A DNA stretch of 64,000 nt from Scilla litardierei. Lineage: Eukaryota; Streptophyta; Magnoliopsida; Asparagales; Asparagaceae. Where the stretch lies: the NCBI GenBank assembly GCA_030789695.1, contig CM061136.1, positions 131,850,648 through 131,914,647 on the forward strand, written 5' to 3'. Below are positions 18,955 through 31,916 of this stretch, piece by piece (the first letter of the stretch is position 1; each line of letters opens with the position of its first letter). Under the pieces are notes generated by a model. It was not told where the DNA came from, did not search any database, and was given only the letters and a program-made list of their open reading frames with translations. A program made the position numbers and the translations under genes.

Positions 18955-21900
18955 GTGTTATCCTAGTTTCTTCCCACCCAGCCTTGACCATGTTCGACTC
19001 TGGAGCTTCCATGTGCATCCTGTCACGGAAGTACGTAGTCGAACACTCGATACCCACCTACACACTTCCCAAGTGTTGGAACATCACGACTGGGAATGGT
19101 GTAGTGAAGGTTGTCCTTGGTTGTCGACCTTGCCCATTGGTGGTTTGTGGACACGAATTGTTTGATGATTTCATCGTCCACGACCTACCCAATTTCGATG
19201 CAATTCTCGACATTGACTAGTTAGGAGCCTTCTATGCCACAATCGACTGTCACCGGAAGAAAGTAGTGTTTGAAATTCCTGGCCATCCGGTGTTTGAGTT
19301 CGTCAGTGGAGGATGTTCGCTTGGACCTGTCAAGTTCCGGGCCCAGCCATACAGATTGACTGTTGCATCTATGGTTGCAGAGCCGGAGAAGCCAGCTGTA
19401 GTGCGAGACTTCGAGGATGTCTTCCCTGAGGACATTTCCGGTTTGCCGCCTGATCGAGCATTAGAGTTCGGCATTGATCTAATGCCAGGAGCTCAACCAA
19501 TTTCTAAGGCGTCGTACCGTATGGCGACAGCTGAGCTAGAGGAGCTGAGGAAGCAGTTGGACGAGCTGCTACAGAAGGGTTTTATTCATCCCAACGTATC
19601 TCCCTGGGGTGCGCCCGTCTTGCTGGTGAAGAAGAAAGACGGATCGAGGAGGATGTGTATCGATTATCGGGAGCTGAATCTGATCACTGTGAAGAACAAG
19701 TACCCGCTGCCCCGTATTGATGATATCTTCGATCAGCTTGGTGGATCGAAGGTGTTTTCGAAGTTAGATCTTCGGAGCGGATACCATCAGGTAAGGGTCA
19801 AGAAGGATGCCGTGCCCAAGACAGCTTTCCGGACCAAGTACGGGCATTATGAGTTCGTTGTCATGACGTTCGGTGTGACCAACGCTCCTGCGGTGTTCAT
19901 GAATCTCATGAACCTCATCTTTTACGACTTCCTCGACAAGTTCGTAGTGATCTTTATAGATGACATCTTGGTGTACTCGAGGAGCGAGGAAGAGCATGCA
20001 GAGCACTTGAGATTGGTATTGGAGACGCTCCGTCATCATCGACTATATGCCAAGTATAGCAAATGCAAATTCTGGCTGGACGGAGTTGCATTTCTTGGAC
20101 ATGTAGTATCAGGAGCCGGCATCTCAGTGGATCCGGAGAAGGTCAGAGCAGTCAGTGAATGGCCCACACCGCGATCGGCTTCGGACATCAGGAGTTTCCT
20201 CGGATTGGCTGGCTACTACCGCAGGTTTATCAAGGACTTCTCGAGGATAGCTGAGCCGATGACGAGATTGACTCGGAAGGATGTCAAGTTCAGTTGGTCA
20301 GAACCTTGCGAGCAAGCTTTTTCCACTTTGAAGGAGAGACTGACGAGTGCACCAGTCTTGGCTATTCCGGACAGAAGCGGAGACTTTGAGATTTTCTGCG
20401 ATGCATCGGGGAAGGGACTTGGTTGTGTTCTGCACCAGCATAACCATGTAGTCGCTTATGCTTCGCGACAGTTGAAAGTCCATGAGAAGAACTATCTGAC
20501 CCACGATTTGGAACTCGCCGCTGTCATATTCACGCTGAAGATTTGGCGTCATTTCTTACTGAGTGAGAAAGTGAAGATATTCACTTATCACAAAAGCTTG
20601 AAATACATATTTACTCAGAAGGAGCTGAATATGAGACAGCGCAGATGGCTGGAGTTGATGGCAGATTACTACATCGACCTTCAGTATCACCCAGGGAAGG
20701 TGAATGTCGTGCCGGACGCTTTGAGCCGACTGCCAGAGGTGATGATTCTTACAGCTCAGTGGAGATTACAGCTGGATCTGCGGGAGATGGATGTTGAAGC
20801 TGTTCTTCCGGGAGTCACTTTGTCGTTGACGAACATGCAGATTCAGTCGACGATTGTTGATCGGATCAAGAGTGCTCAAGCTGGTGATGCTAAGTTGATG
20901 AAGATCAGAGAGCAAGTCGAAGCCGGACTCCGGACGGATTTTCTGATTAACGAGGATGGATCTTTGAGGTATGGCAGTAGGATCTGCGTGCCTGCAGGAG
21001 ACATCAGAGAAGAGTTGATGAATGAGGCTCACAGTTCACCTTATTCCATTCATCCTGGAGGTACGAAGATGTACAAGGATCTTCGTCAGAATTTCTGGTG
21101 GCATGGTATGAAGAGAAGTGTGGCACGGAGTGTTGCCAAATTCCTGGTGTGTCAGCAAGTGAAGGCTGAACATCATCGCACCACTGGACTACTACAACCC
21201 CTGCCTATCCCGGAGTGAAAATGGCAGCACATCACGATGGACTTCGTGACTGGCTTACCTCGGAGCACCAAACAGAACGACGCAATCTGGGTCATAGTTG
21301 ATCGACTGACCAAGTCTGCGCACTTCATACCATTCCGAGTAGGACAATCCACGGAGATACTGGCAAGGAAATATATGGAGGTAATGATCCGACTCATCCT
21401 TTCGTATTTTTTTCTAGTACGAGTTGTGATGTGAAATATGTTGTGTAGGAAATCGTGCGTCTGCATGGAATCCCTGTGAGCATCGTGTCCGATCGTGATA
21501 CGAGGTTCACATCTCAATTCTGGAAGAGTCTGTAGACCAATCTTGGTACCAGTCTGAAGTTCAGCACTGCGTATCACCCGCAGACGGATGGCCAGTCAGA
21601 GTGGATCATTCAGATCTTGGAGGATATGCTGAGAGCTTGCATGCTAGATTTCAAGGGTTCGTGGGAGGATCATCTACACCTGGTGGAGTTCTCCTACAAC
21701 AACAGTTACCAGGCGAGCATTGGCATGGCGCCATTTGCTGCTCTCTACGGGAGGAAGTGTCGTCGCCCCTGAGCTGGGACAACGTTGGAGATAGAGAGAT
21801 ATTGGGACCGGAGTTGATAGTCGAAGCATTGGACGTTGTTCGAGATATCAGGGACAAGCTTCGGATTGCTCAGGACCGTTATAAGCATTGGGTTGATGCT

Positions 21901-22349
21901 AAACGGCGCCCTCTAGAGTTTCAGCTGGGAGACCATGTGTTCCTGAAGATTTCTCCGAATCACGGAGTGATTCGCTTTGGGAAACTTGGTAAGCTCAGCC
22001 CGCGATACATCGGATCCTTCGATGTTCTGGAGAGAGTTGGTGAGGTAGCATACCGCTTAGCCTTGCCACCATCTTTGGAGGGAGTTCACGATGTCTTCCA
22101 TGTGTCTCAGCTTCGTCGGTACATCAGCGATCCATCTCACGCTGTTGAATACTCTGAGATCACCGTCCGTCCAGATCTGACGTATGACCAGCAGCCAGTG
22201 CAGATTCTTGACAGACGTCAGAAGACACTCCGGAACAAGACTGTCGATCTTGTTAGAGTGATGTGGCGACACGGCTCGCCAGGAGAGTCCACTTGGAAGA
22301 GAGAAGATGAGATGAGATAGCGTTACCCACTTCTTTTCCCCGATCAGTG
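18955..22349 (+). pseudogene. pol: T2 pol: protease, RT, RNase H, integrase, chromodomain
   Basis: Domains in order: aspartic protease (FDSGASMCILS, about 18990-19022); RT ([37 protein letters not shown] near 19950-19977); RNase H ([11 protein letters not shown]; the later catalytic Asp is Tyr, IFTYHKSL, unlike T1); integrase (HHCC with the first Cys replaced by Phe; MDFVTG, SDRD, QSEW) and a chromodomain ([18 protein letters not shown]). Breaks: TAG 19218-19220 and TGA 21216-21218 (both at expected Trp), TAG 21533-21535, a 1-nt deletion near 21765 and TAG 22318-22320. An intron-like gap lies at 21381-21448. The order RT-RNase H-integrase fixes the Ty3 type. Confidence 0.94.
21381..21448 (+). 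other. Putative 68-nt GT-AG intron in T2 integrase
   Basis: GTAATG after ATATATGGAG and TTGTGTAG before GAAATCGTGCG. Same place and phase as 985-1054 in T1, while the inner sequences have diverged far more than the flanking codons, as expected for an intron. Confidence 0.7.
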
Positions 22350-22395
22350 ATTGTTAGGAATTCCGAGGGTGGAATTTTCCTTAAGGTGGGTAGGA

Positions 22396-25177
22396 TGTAA
22401 CGACCGGTCTTCATCGATGATTTTACCTGTATTTCTCTAGTATAATTTTTCGCCCGTATCCGTATTGGGCGTATCCGTCCCCGTGCACGTGCCAATTTTT
22501 CCATGTTAATTATTCATATCATTATATTAAGCTACTTAGTTATATTTATTAATATTATTATTGTTGTTGTTGTTGTTTGGGTATATCTCATTAAATTGTT
22601 TTTTTTTTACTTTCAAATTTGAATTCGAATTTCAAATCTCTTTTTAAACTCAAATGAAATATTTTCCTTTTAAAAACCCATTAAACCAAATTGATTGCTA
22701 TTAATCCCCTTGTTTTTAATTTAAAAATCATTATTAGTGATTTAAATCCTATAGTTAATAATTCAACCCTTCCTAATTGGACCCTAGATGCTTGGCCGAA
22801 TCCCACTACTCACGCACACACCCTTAAACAAAAAAAAAGAAAACAAAACCTAAACTAAACCCCAGGCTGGTCACGTGAAGCCTCTACCCTATTTTTTTTA
22901 CAAATAAACATATATGAAAGAAAACCCAATAGGCTAACTATTGTACATGCTGCTCTCTTTAAATTTAACCTATGGGTCTATCTCATCTCCACGCAACAAT
23001 GCTCAGGCCTACTTCTTTTCCCTATTTAATAAAACCATAAGTTACTAGCAAGCCTACCTCTTCTATTTTTTTTGTTAAACCTCAAAGAGCACAGCCGCCC
23101 TAACCCATTCTCCACGCAAACTTCCCCCGCCCCCTTCTTCTCCTCTCCATAGCCGCAACCAACCCCACCGAGATTCCCCTCACGGCCTGCTCCTCCACCG
23201 GCCTCCTCCTCCTTCTTCTTTCCTCACACCCCAAGTAACCCACAAACACCACCCTCCCCTTCTTCTTCAAGGCCGAGATCACCACAGGCTGGCCTTTCAC
23301 CTCCTCCACAAACCGCAACACCACCAACCCGAGCCTCTCCGGCCATCTACATCACCAACCGCAGCCTCCTTCTTCCCCACAGGCCGAGCTCCTCCTCCTC
23401 ACGGCCAGGCCACGGCTCCCCCACAGATCCGCAAACACCCCATCCTCCTTCTCATGTCCTCCTTCCTCTCCCCACAGATCCGCAACAGCCCCCTCGTGGC
23501 CGCAGCAAGCCGCAAAAGCCACAGAGCACTCCCGCACAGGTTGTGTGCACGTTGGCAGCCTCGGATCTGACGCAAAGCTCTCCACCCGACACTCGACGCT
23601 CGCTGTTTTGGAGTTGCACGCATCGCCACTGCCCGTTGTCGTCATCCGATCACTCGCTACACTTACGGTTAGTAGATCTACCCCTCTAACAACTCATAAC
23701 CCCCACCATAGGACAGAAAACCTAATAAAAATGAATCGCTAGACGTCTTAGGGACTTTTGCAAATCTGACCTGAACAAAAAAATGCTATTTCTGATTTTA
23801 TGTTCTGCCAAAATAGCGAACCAAACCCTCCAAAACATAGTACACGTCGAGACGATTCCAACGACACCAAGAACGTCGAAAACAGGCGAGTATTTGATTT
23901 TATATGAATTTTTGAAGTTTCGGAACTTTTGCGTCACTTTTAGTTATGGATGTGTAACTTGAAAACTAGACGTGAAATGATGCATGAAAACGATGCCATG
24001 ATAATCTGGACGAAATTTGGGATCCAACGGTATATCATATGATATATCCCCATTTTAAACAATAAGAGAAAGAAATAATTTTTGTAGCAAGTTGAACAAA
24101 CAGGACATATTCGTCATTATTTGAAATTACGGTAACGGTCGTTCGACCCGTTTCCGCTTGTAGAACTGTCACCAAAATGCAATAATGTTGATAACACCAA
24201 ACTTCTGCGAATACGGACATGTTTAACTAATTTTGACATCGTGACTATCGTGCGCCTCGAAGGCGGTATCGTGATATCGTGATGTCGTGTGAGTCGACTA
24301 GGCCGGCTCGTGTTCTGGCAAACTTTTGGGTGGGGTTAGGGTTGAGCGGCCACTAGGCGTATGAAAGGTACTCTCCTCAAGAGCACCACCCGCACGCGGT
24401 GGGTTAGCGTCAATCACGGTAAGCCCCCGTGAGAGGAACGACCTTCTCATCACGACCTACAGGCGTGAACCCTAGATTAGAATGCTAACTCCTGACATGA
24501 AAACTTGCAACGCTAACCTGGTCGTCTTGAAATTGAAATGCTATTAAACTCAGAAAAATCTTAACCTTAATCTTGCAACCGTCTAGAACTGCATGCTAGG
24601 ATTGTTCGTTTCTGTTTCTATGAATTGTTAAATGTTAAATTGCTGCAGTCACTTTTCTTAAATTATTAATGCTTCTAAAATTCATATATCCGTCATATAT
24701 TTCGCCTTGGGATGCTCACTTTTCTTGCAGACCCCTAGCTGACATACATTCATGTTTGTGGATGTATGTCAGGTTCAGAGCCTGAGTACCAGGAGGACCA
24801 GTATGAGACGCCAGAGTTGGAGAGTCTGGAGTTCGCACCTGACGCAGTGCCTCTTCCAGCAGAGGACTAGTGGACCCCCGACACTTTACTGCTTTCCCTA
24901 GTTTCCTTTTCAGTCGTTGTAGTTACTTTCGTGTACGTTCGACTTTCTTGTTGCTACTTTTAGCCCAGCTGTGGCTTGTTTAATTTCGTGTACGAACTCT
25001 TATTTCTGGATGTGATTTATTTCTGGATGTGTTTCTGATTGTTCTGATTAGCTGTTGCAAGGACCTCATCTGTGTTTTTATCACAGACGCTTATTGAACT
25101 CGAGCTTCACCGCTCCAGTTCAAGAGGACCGCGTAACGCTCTCGCTTCCGGTGTCTTTTGGGAAGCGGGGCGTTACA
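22396..25177 (+). repeat. T2 3' LTR (2782 bp)
   Basis: It starts TGTAACGACC after the purine tract AAGGTGGGTAGGA and ends GGCGTTACA, followed by CAATT. It aligns over its full length with the 5' LTR. The acidic small ORF at 24766-24870 is intact here. Confidence 0.94.
24740..24870 (+). CDS. T2 3' LTR start-codon hairpin and acidic small ORF (34 codons)
   Basis: TGACATACAT (24740-24749) pairs perfectly over 10 bp with ATGTATGTCA (24762-24771). ATG 24766 lies in the 3' arm; the ORF ends GAG GAC TAG at 24870. The peptide begins MSGSEPE, has 11 Asp/Glu and no Lys, Arg or His. Compared with T3, three stem pairs have changed on both sides. It lies well upstream of the conserved U5 end of the LTR. 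No known domain. Confidence 0.55.
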
Positions 25178-25182
25178 CAATT

Positions 25183-28100
25183 TGTCACGCCCCGCTTCCC
25201 TAATATGGAAGGCGAGACGTGAGGAGGTCCGCTCAGACGTGGAGCTGTGAAGCTGCAGTCTGATAAGCGTCTGTAAAAAAAATTCGAAAGGTAGCAGGTC
25301 CTTGCATTGCGACAGAACAACAACAATAATAAAGCAGATAAGAAAAATATCCACCAACAACATCCAACAAATATTACATCACAGAATAGTCACAAAAGTG
25401 CGAGTCTGAACAATAGGCCTAAAGCATGGCCAAACAAAACAAAGAGAGATAGGTGCTACGCACCGAAACCTAACAGCAACTAAGGAAAGATAACAACTAA
25501 GGGGAGACTCCAAACGAGTCTAGGACTGGTCACCCGTGTCCTCAAACTCGGTCTCAGTAGGGACCTCAAACTCGGCGTCAACGAACTGCTCGTCCTCAGC
25601 AACCTGCTCTGTCTCAAATCCTGACATGTGACACCCAAAGAGAAAAGGGCACATGTCAGCAAAAGTCTCCCAAGGGAAGCGGAGAACTTTTGTGCAAGGA
25701 TACAAATATAGAAAAGTGACTAGCAGTTCTAACATGATGAAATGGCATGACATTTCAGAATGCAACATTTAAATGAACAAAATAATACAAACAAGCACGT
25801 TGTAGCAGAAAGCTACAATTCACTATTTCACGATTCACGAATCACTGATTTATCACTTTGTGCACAGAGTTTCCGTCTTTTGGCTGAAGTGGCTGTACGG
25901 GCTCACTTCTACGCTCAAGCGATCGTTTAACCCTACCCCTCCACGTGTATATGGACTGGCGCCCATCTTCTGGATCACGAGCCAGGAAGTGTTATTGGCA
26001 TAGGGTTGTGCCCGCAAAGCAGGTGCCTAGCCTCAATAACAATAACATTTGTAGCGTGTGCTACTCAATCACTTAATCACGATGAACATTAAATGCATGC
26101 AATGACATGGCAATGAGCAGATAAATTGCGTACCGTTAATTGAAATTAAACATGGCATGACAGCATGAATGAAAGCAGGTAAAGTGTCGGATCTAGTTTT
26201 GTTGTCAAACTAGATCAAATAGGGCGTCTAGGCGACTATCATTTCACCGCCTAGTCTCTTTTACACAATTTTACAAATTGGCCTAAAACATGGCCTAAAC
26301 AATTACTGGCAAGTATCACTTGCCTGTTTCTGGTGATGTCGGTTGTCGTGGGTTCGCCTCGACGAGTATTACGTGTCGGTATTTCCGGTTCTCTGTTTCA
26401 GTTAAACAATTCACCTAATTAGATATTTCGTGAAACAAATACATTATTAGGTTAGTCTCTAAAGTGGGTTCGGTTAATTTATCAGGTTCTCCGGCTCGGG
26501 TGAGATGTGTTATAACATTCTTTTATTAACACGATAAGCTTCATTTTAATCAAATTTTATTGTCCTAACTTAACTACTAACATGCTGAAATTTAAAAGAC
26601 ACTAATAACTAATATTAACAATCAATCAATATTAGCTAGGCTAATTACATGGTTAAAACATGGTATTAAATAGCACACCAACTAAGTTTGATTAGGGAAA
26701 AAGTAACATGGTTATAACTTAACATTATTGGTTAAATAACCCTATCTACTCTCTTCATTAGTTAACAGGGTATCTTACTCTTTCATTCATCAAATAACAT
26801 TCTTATTAAATAAGGATAGCTCTCTCTGCACATTGTCCCTCTTCACCTATTTCTTTAACCTATTCTGTAAACTACCCTCTATAATTTAAACAAGGCAGAC
26901 ACCCCGATTATAATACCCCTCTTATTCATTACTACATTCTTTATTAACCCTTCATGATAAAACTCTCAGGCTCTCTTATCTACTCCTCTGTCAATTCTTT
27001 AACCTAAAGCTAAGGCACAGTCTTCTCTCTTTCTTTATTGCACTGTCACTCTGTCCCTTCTCTAACTCCCTTTATTTTCCAAACAAGGGCTAACCCTCCC
27101 TCTCTCTGTCACTTCGTTTTCTTCTTCTTCTTTTTTTTTCTTTCTTTTTTTTTGTTTAAAAACTTGCAGCAGGTCACGCAAGGCCACAGGGGAGAGAGCT
27201 CACGGCGTATGGCGGCTCTTGGAGGCGCGGCGACGGCGGGCTCCGGAGCTGGGCGCGACGGCGGCGCGCAGGTGGTCCGGCGGCGGGGGATCCGGCGTTT
27301 CCGGCGGCGGCGTCGGTCTGGAGGCGGCTCCGGGCAGCGCGGGCTCTTGGCCGGCGGCGACTGAGGCTGGGCGGCGGGCGATGAGGGTGAGGGGGTGGAG
27401 GAGGAGATCGGCCTGGGGAGAGGGAGAAGATGAAGGGGGAGTTTGATTCTGAAGTTGTTTTTTTTTTTTTGATTTGGGGTTTCTTTGGTTTGAATCTGAA
27501 GATATAGTTTCAGATTTGATTGAATCTGAAATTAGTATAGTTTGATTTGGGTTTCTGAAATGAATTCGAAGTATAAATTCCAGATTTATTTTTCTTTGTT
27601 TCCCCTCTTTGTTTTGGGTTTGGGGATTTGATTTGGTGTGGATGTTGTTCGAGGGCTAATTGGGATTAGGATTTCTGGTTGGAGAGGAGAGGAGACTTGC
27701 AGGAATGAAAATGGATTCTTGGTTTGTAAGATTGGGGCTGATAGGGTTGGGGATTGGCAGATGATTTGCGGGGATGAAGGTGGTGGGTTTGCAGGGATTT
27801 GTTTTGCAGGAGGAAAAATTGTTGTTGGCAGGAGGAAGGAGACGATGTTGTTACTGTTTTAAGAATAGTGGGGGGGAGACATTCGGGTGGAGGGATAGCT
27901 GGATGTGGGGGGATTTTGATGAGGCCTGTTGGATCTGAACTGCCCCCAGTCGGTGGAGTTCAATGTAGGTTAATTAATCAAAATCTGATTAGCCTTTTAA
28001 TTTAAGTAATTAAGTTGTTAAGAGGAAAAAAAATGTAATTATTAAAATACATATTGTAATTAGTGAAAGTTAAAAGGTGATTAGTAATTTTGTAATTAGC

Positions 28101-28275
28101 GAGGTAATTAAGTTAAGATAATTCATTAAGATTAATAGTCAATTAATGTTGGTACGGTAAAACAAAAAGCGGATACGCGCTCGTGTCGACGCACAAAAGA
28201 ATTCACGCACAAAATATCCGGGTGGAAATACGGACATACAATAATAATACGCCTAGAAAAATACCGGCCGTTACA
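25183..28275 (-). mobile_element. T3: solo LTR of a Tekay-type gypsy element, reverse orientation
   Basis: Read on the minus strand it starts TGTAACGGCCGGT at 28275 and ends GGGAAGCGGGGCGTGACA at 25183, the same terminal sequences as T1 and T2. It shares with T1 the region around AATTAACGGTACGC (26120-26150 here) and the acidic ORF. CAATT flanks it on both sides. There is no internal coding region, so it is a solo LTR left by LTR-LTR recombination. A GC-rich block (27200-27430) is low-complexity GGCGGC sequence; open frames there look accidental. Confidence 0.88.
25520..25627 (-). CDS. T3 acidic small ORF (35 codons) with start-codon hairpin
   Basis: On the minus strand ATG at 25627-25625 begins MSGFETEQ and the ORF ends DTGDQS-stop at 25520. 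It has 13 Asp/Glu and no Lys, Arg or His, and is exactly as long as the T1 ORF. The hairpin is TGACATGTG / CACATGTCA (25650-25658 with 25622-25630), perfect over 9 bp, with the ATG in the 3' arm. The frame is open further upstream in T3, but the relatives support the start at this ATG. Confidence 0.55.
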   Translation of the reverse strand: MSGFETEQVAEDEQFVDAEFEVPTETEFEDTGDQS

Positions 28276-28280
28276 CAATT

Positions 28281-31213
28281 GATCGGTGTTTTTTACTTCA
28301 TCCTCATCTCAAGGCCAAGTATGATCAGAAATGGAAAAAGAAGGTGCAAGCAGCAATAGCCATGATGTCGATCTCAACAAATAATCCTTCTACACATGCT
28401 TCAGGTAACCATCATGCTTTTTCATCTTCTTCAAAACCCAGCACTTAGATTATAGATTCTGGTGCTACTGATCATATGGCTAATCATCTCTGTCTGTTCA
28501 TTCCTTCAATCATACCTTTGATAATCGTACTGTTTCTGTGGCTAATGGGGCTTCGGTCCTTATTAATGGTAATGGTAAAGTTACATTCTTTCATACTACT
28601 AGTTCTGATGCTCTTGTTGTTCCTTCCTTCCCGGTTCAGCTTCTTTCTGTAGGAAAAATTACTAATGCCTTAGACTATGATGTTATTCTCTCTCCAAATT
28701 CGATTATATTTCAGGATCGAAAGTCGAGGAAAACGATTGGTGAAGGAACATACTCTCATGGACTTTATTTGTTCAATCCAAGTAAAGGGGCGTTTCATTC
28801 TAGCACTTTGATTAAGAGTCAAATTATGCATAAACGATTAGGACATCCCTGCAATCGTATTTTGTCTTGTATTTTTCCTTCCATTCCTGTTGAGTCAACA
28901 TTATGTGATGTTTGTCAGTTTTCTAAACAAACTCATTTACCATTTGTTAACTCTATGTATGTATCTGATGAACCTTTTGCTTTAGTTCACTCTGATCTAT
29001 GGGGTCCTGCTCCCATTGATTCTTATGATGGTTACAAATATTTTTTGTTACTTATTGAAGATCGATCACGTGCTACTTGGTTATACTTGCTGAAATCTAA
29101 AAAGGAGGTAGGTGCCACAATTAAAGATTTTCATACTATGGTAATAACTCAAGTTGGTGCAAAAGTTAAAATTCTCAGGTCTGACAATGGCACAGAATAT
29201 GTCAACCATTCTCTTGGTGAATATCTTCGCAGCCACAATATTATTCACCAGACTAGTTGTGTAGATACAGAACAACAAAACGGCATAGCAGAGAGGAAGA
29301 ATCGACATATTCTGGAAACAACAAGAGCTATCATGTTTCAGATGAATGTGCCGAAGAAATATTGGTCCCACGGAGTCTTGACGGCAGTTTACTTAATTAA
29401 TCGGATGCCTAGTAGAGTGATTAATTTCAAGTCTCCATTGGAAGTTTTGCAAGATCGTAAACCTGGTCTATCTCATCTGCGAGTGTTTGGGTGTGTTTGC
29501 TATGTACATCGATCATCTATTAATCGTAACAAGTTAGACCCTCGAGCAACTCGATGTGTGTTCTTTGGTTATTCTTCTATGCAGAAAGGGTATAATATGT
29601 TATGACAGTTTCGCTCGTAAGATATTTGTCTCCCGAGATGTTCGTTTTTCTGAAAATGAACCATTCTTCAACTGGAAGGATAAGAATGGGAGTCGGTCCC
29701 AGGGGGAGTATATGTCTGATTTTCGGGCTTCTCATCCGATTATTAGCTCCACAGATGACAATATTGAGACTGATGCAGATCATTCGGTAGTTGAAATGTC
29801 TTCTGATGCTACACCAGTAACTGAAACACCATCTCCTGTTATTGATATCGAAACTGCTCCGCCAACAGTTGAAATTGAAACTGATACAGATCATCAGCCT
29901 CCAAGATGCTCGGATAGAGAAAAGCGTCCTTCTGTGATGTTGAAAGACCATATTACCTATCATAGTGATGTCTCATATCCTATACAAGCTCATTTAACAT
30001 ACGATAATGTTACCAGAAAGCTTTCTAATTTTCTGTGTGCATTGTCATGTGAAATTGAGCCGAGTAATTTCAGAGATGCTAATTTCTCTCCGGTTTGGAG
30101 ACAAGCAATGAAGGAAGAGTTACATGCTCTTGATGAGAATCATACATGGGATATTGTTAAGCTACCTTCCGGAAAGAAGACTGTTGGGTGTCGTTGGGTT
30201 TATAAGATCAAATACCTAAGTGATGGGACCATTGAACGACGTAAGACAAGAATTGTTGCTAGAGGATTTACTCAAACATATGGAGAAGACTATAAAGAAA
30301 CGTTTGCTTCAGTTGCCAAAATGAACACATTTTGAGTTCTAATGTCCTTATCAGTAAATCATGGTTGGAAGCTATTTCAGATGGATGTGAAAATGCCTTC
30401 CTTCATGGAGATCTAGAAGAAGAAGTCTATATAAGTGGTCCACCTGGACATCCACAAGAGTCCATTTTGGAGTAGCTTGCAAATTAAGAAAAGCTATTTA
30501 TGGGTTTAAGCAATCACCATGAGCCTGGTATGCTAAATTAAGTTCGGTTCTCATGATGAATGGTCTTAAGAGAAGCGATGCAGATCCGACCTTATTTGTT
30601 AAAAGAAGTAAGTCTGGCATCATTATTGTTTTGGTATATGTAGATGACATTGTGATCACTGGTGATGATCAAGCTAATATCCCAAGACTGAAAGCATTTA
30701 TGCATAGAAGATTTGCTATCAAGGATTTGGGATTACTAAAATATTTTCTTGGACTGGAAGTTGCTTACTCCGATAAAGGTACGTTTCTTAATCAGAGAAA
30801 GTACGTTCTTGACTTATTGAAGGAAACAGGAAAGATGGGTGTTAAACCGTCAGATACGTCTACTGGTAGTGATGGTAAGCTTGATGCTGATGGTGAATTA
30901 TATTCGGATATTGGAAAGTTCCAACGCTTGGTTGGCTGACTGATTTATCTTACTATTACTCACCCGGATATTTCATATGTTGTAAGTCTGGTAAGCCGAT
31001 TCATGCATGCTCCTACTGTTAATCATATGAATGCTGTTAATAGAATATTACAGTATCTGAAAGGCTCACCTAGAAGAGGTATTTGGATGTGTAAGAATGG
31101 ATATAATGACATTACTGCTTATACTGATGCTGATTGGGTTGTATGTCCTGTTGATAGAAGATCTACAACAGGTTATTGCACATTTGTTGGTGGAAATTTA
31201 GTCACTTGGAAGA
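28281..31213 (+). pseudogene. pol: COP1 pol: protease, integrase, RT, RNase H (third piece)
   Basis: After the rest of the zinc knuckle (DRC) comes an active site IIDSGATDHMAN, preceded by a stop at 28446-28448. A frameshift leads into 28538-29605: GAG-pre-integrase (MHKRLGHP, CDVCQFSKQ), integrase core with Asp in LVHSDLWGP, Asp in LRSDNGTEY and Glu in QQNGIAERKN. RT follows with frameshifts (WRQAMKEELHAL, VGCRWVYKIKY, YVDDIVITGDD near 30640-30670) and RNase H begins (YTDADWV). Integrase precedes RT, the Ty1/copia order. The frame ends at NLVTWKSK; the rest of RNase H and the 3' LTR are missing. At least three further stops lie in 30335-30940. Confidence 0.93.
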
Positions 31214-31667
31214 GTAAATATGTAGAGTAAACAATTAACCAAAATATGAAGAGTTTTTTTTATCAAAAGCTTTTAGCATTGTGCCGTAAAAGAGAGAACT
31301 ACCGATCATCAGCGGGAGATGAAAAAATTAATCAAAAATCACCATCGTCTTCAACTCTATTCATATGTCCAGTATCACCTTTACCTTTAACATCATCACC
31401 TTCATCAAACCCCATCTCAGATCTCAACGCATCTCATCGTTATGAGTGGTAGCAACGATTCTATGTGAACCGTCGATCTCGGATAATTAAGCCATGAATG
31501 AGCTGTGAATTTGCGGAATACGTTTTAATTTTTGTAAGGAAAGAATAAGAAGAAGAGATTAACAGAGAAGAGAAGGAACCAATGCTTCACTTTGGCCAAA
31601 AAAGGACAAGAAGAATAGAGAGACAGTAACATGTTGAAAGGCCGTTAGGGTATCACTTAGCCATGTT
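31214..31667. other. Unassigned sequence
   Basis: COP1 similarity ends here. I see no coding region, LTR end or repeat up to the SINE. Confidence 0.5.
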
Positions 31668-31681
31668 AAAAGTTGAGAAGT

Positions 31682-31906
31682 GCAGCTATGGTGCTCATCC
31701 TAGTGGTTGAATCACTCGGCTCTCTCGGTGGAGACCCGGGTTCGAATCTCACTGCCCCCATTCCCCTTTAATTTTTCTTTATTTTCCAGCTTTTAGGGCT
31801 CTGATGGTTACCTGGCTTCTCTGTATTTCTTTATTTTCCAGCTTTTAGGGATCTGATGGTTACCTGGCTTCTCCGTATTTCCTGATTTCCGATGTATCAA
31901 AAAAAA
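31682..31906 (+). mobile_element. tRNA-derived SINE with 14-bp target duplication
   Basis: The head has a pol III A-box-like TCATCCTAGTGGTTGAATC and a B box GGGTTCGAATCTC about 35 bp later. The body holds a direct repeat of about 57 bp (TTTATTTTCCAGCTTTTAGGG ... CTTCTC), twice, and ends TTTCCGATGTATC plus eight A. The duplication AAAAGTTGAGAAGT lies at 31668-31681 and 31903-31916 (its first four A overlap the tail). Its 3' end matches the LINE at 34970-34982. SINEs are transcribed by RNA polymerase III and copied by LINE enzymes. Confidence 0.87.
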
Positions 31907-31916
31907 GTTGAGAAGT

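Larger units (their letters stand above)
14831..25177 (+). mobile_element. T2: complete Tekay-type Ty3/gypsy element (10347 bp), inactive
   Basis: LTRs at 14831-17608 and 22396-25177 have inverted ends TGTAACG/CGTTACA and flank gag, protease, RT, RNase H, integrase and chromodomain in the normal Ty3 order. CAATT is duplicated at both ends. Its pol is closely related to that of T1. At least six in-frame stops and two frameshifts show that it is no longer functional. The two LTRs differ by a few percent by eye. Confidence 0.95.

Noticed and set aside
27038..28005. Plus-strand open frames in the T3 solo LTR
   Set aside because: They come from GGCGGC low complexity and G-rich sequence inside an LTR read backwards. 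No homology.
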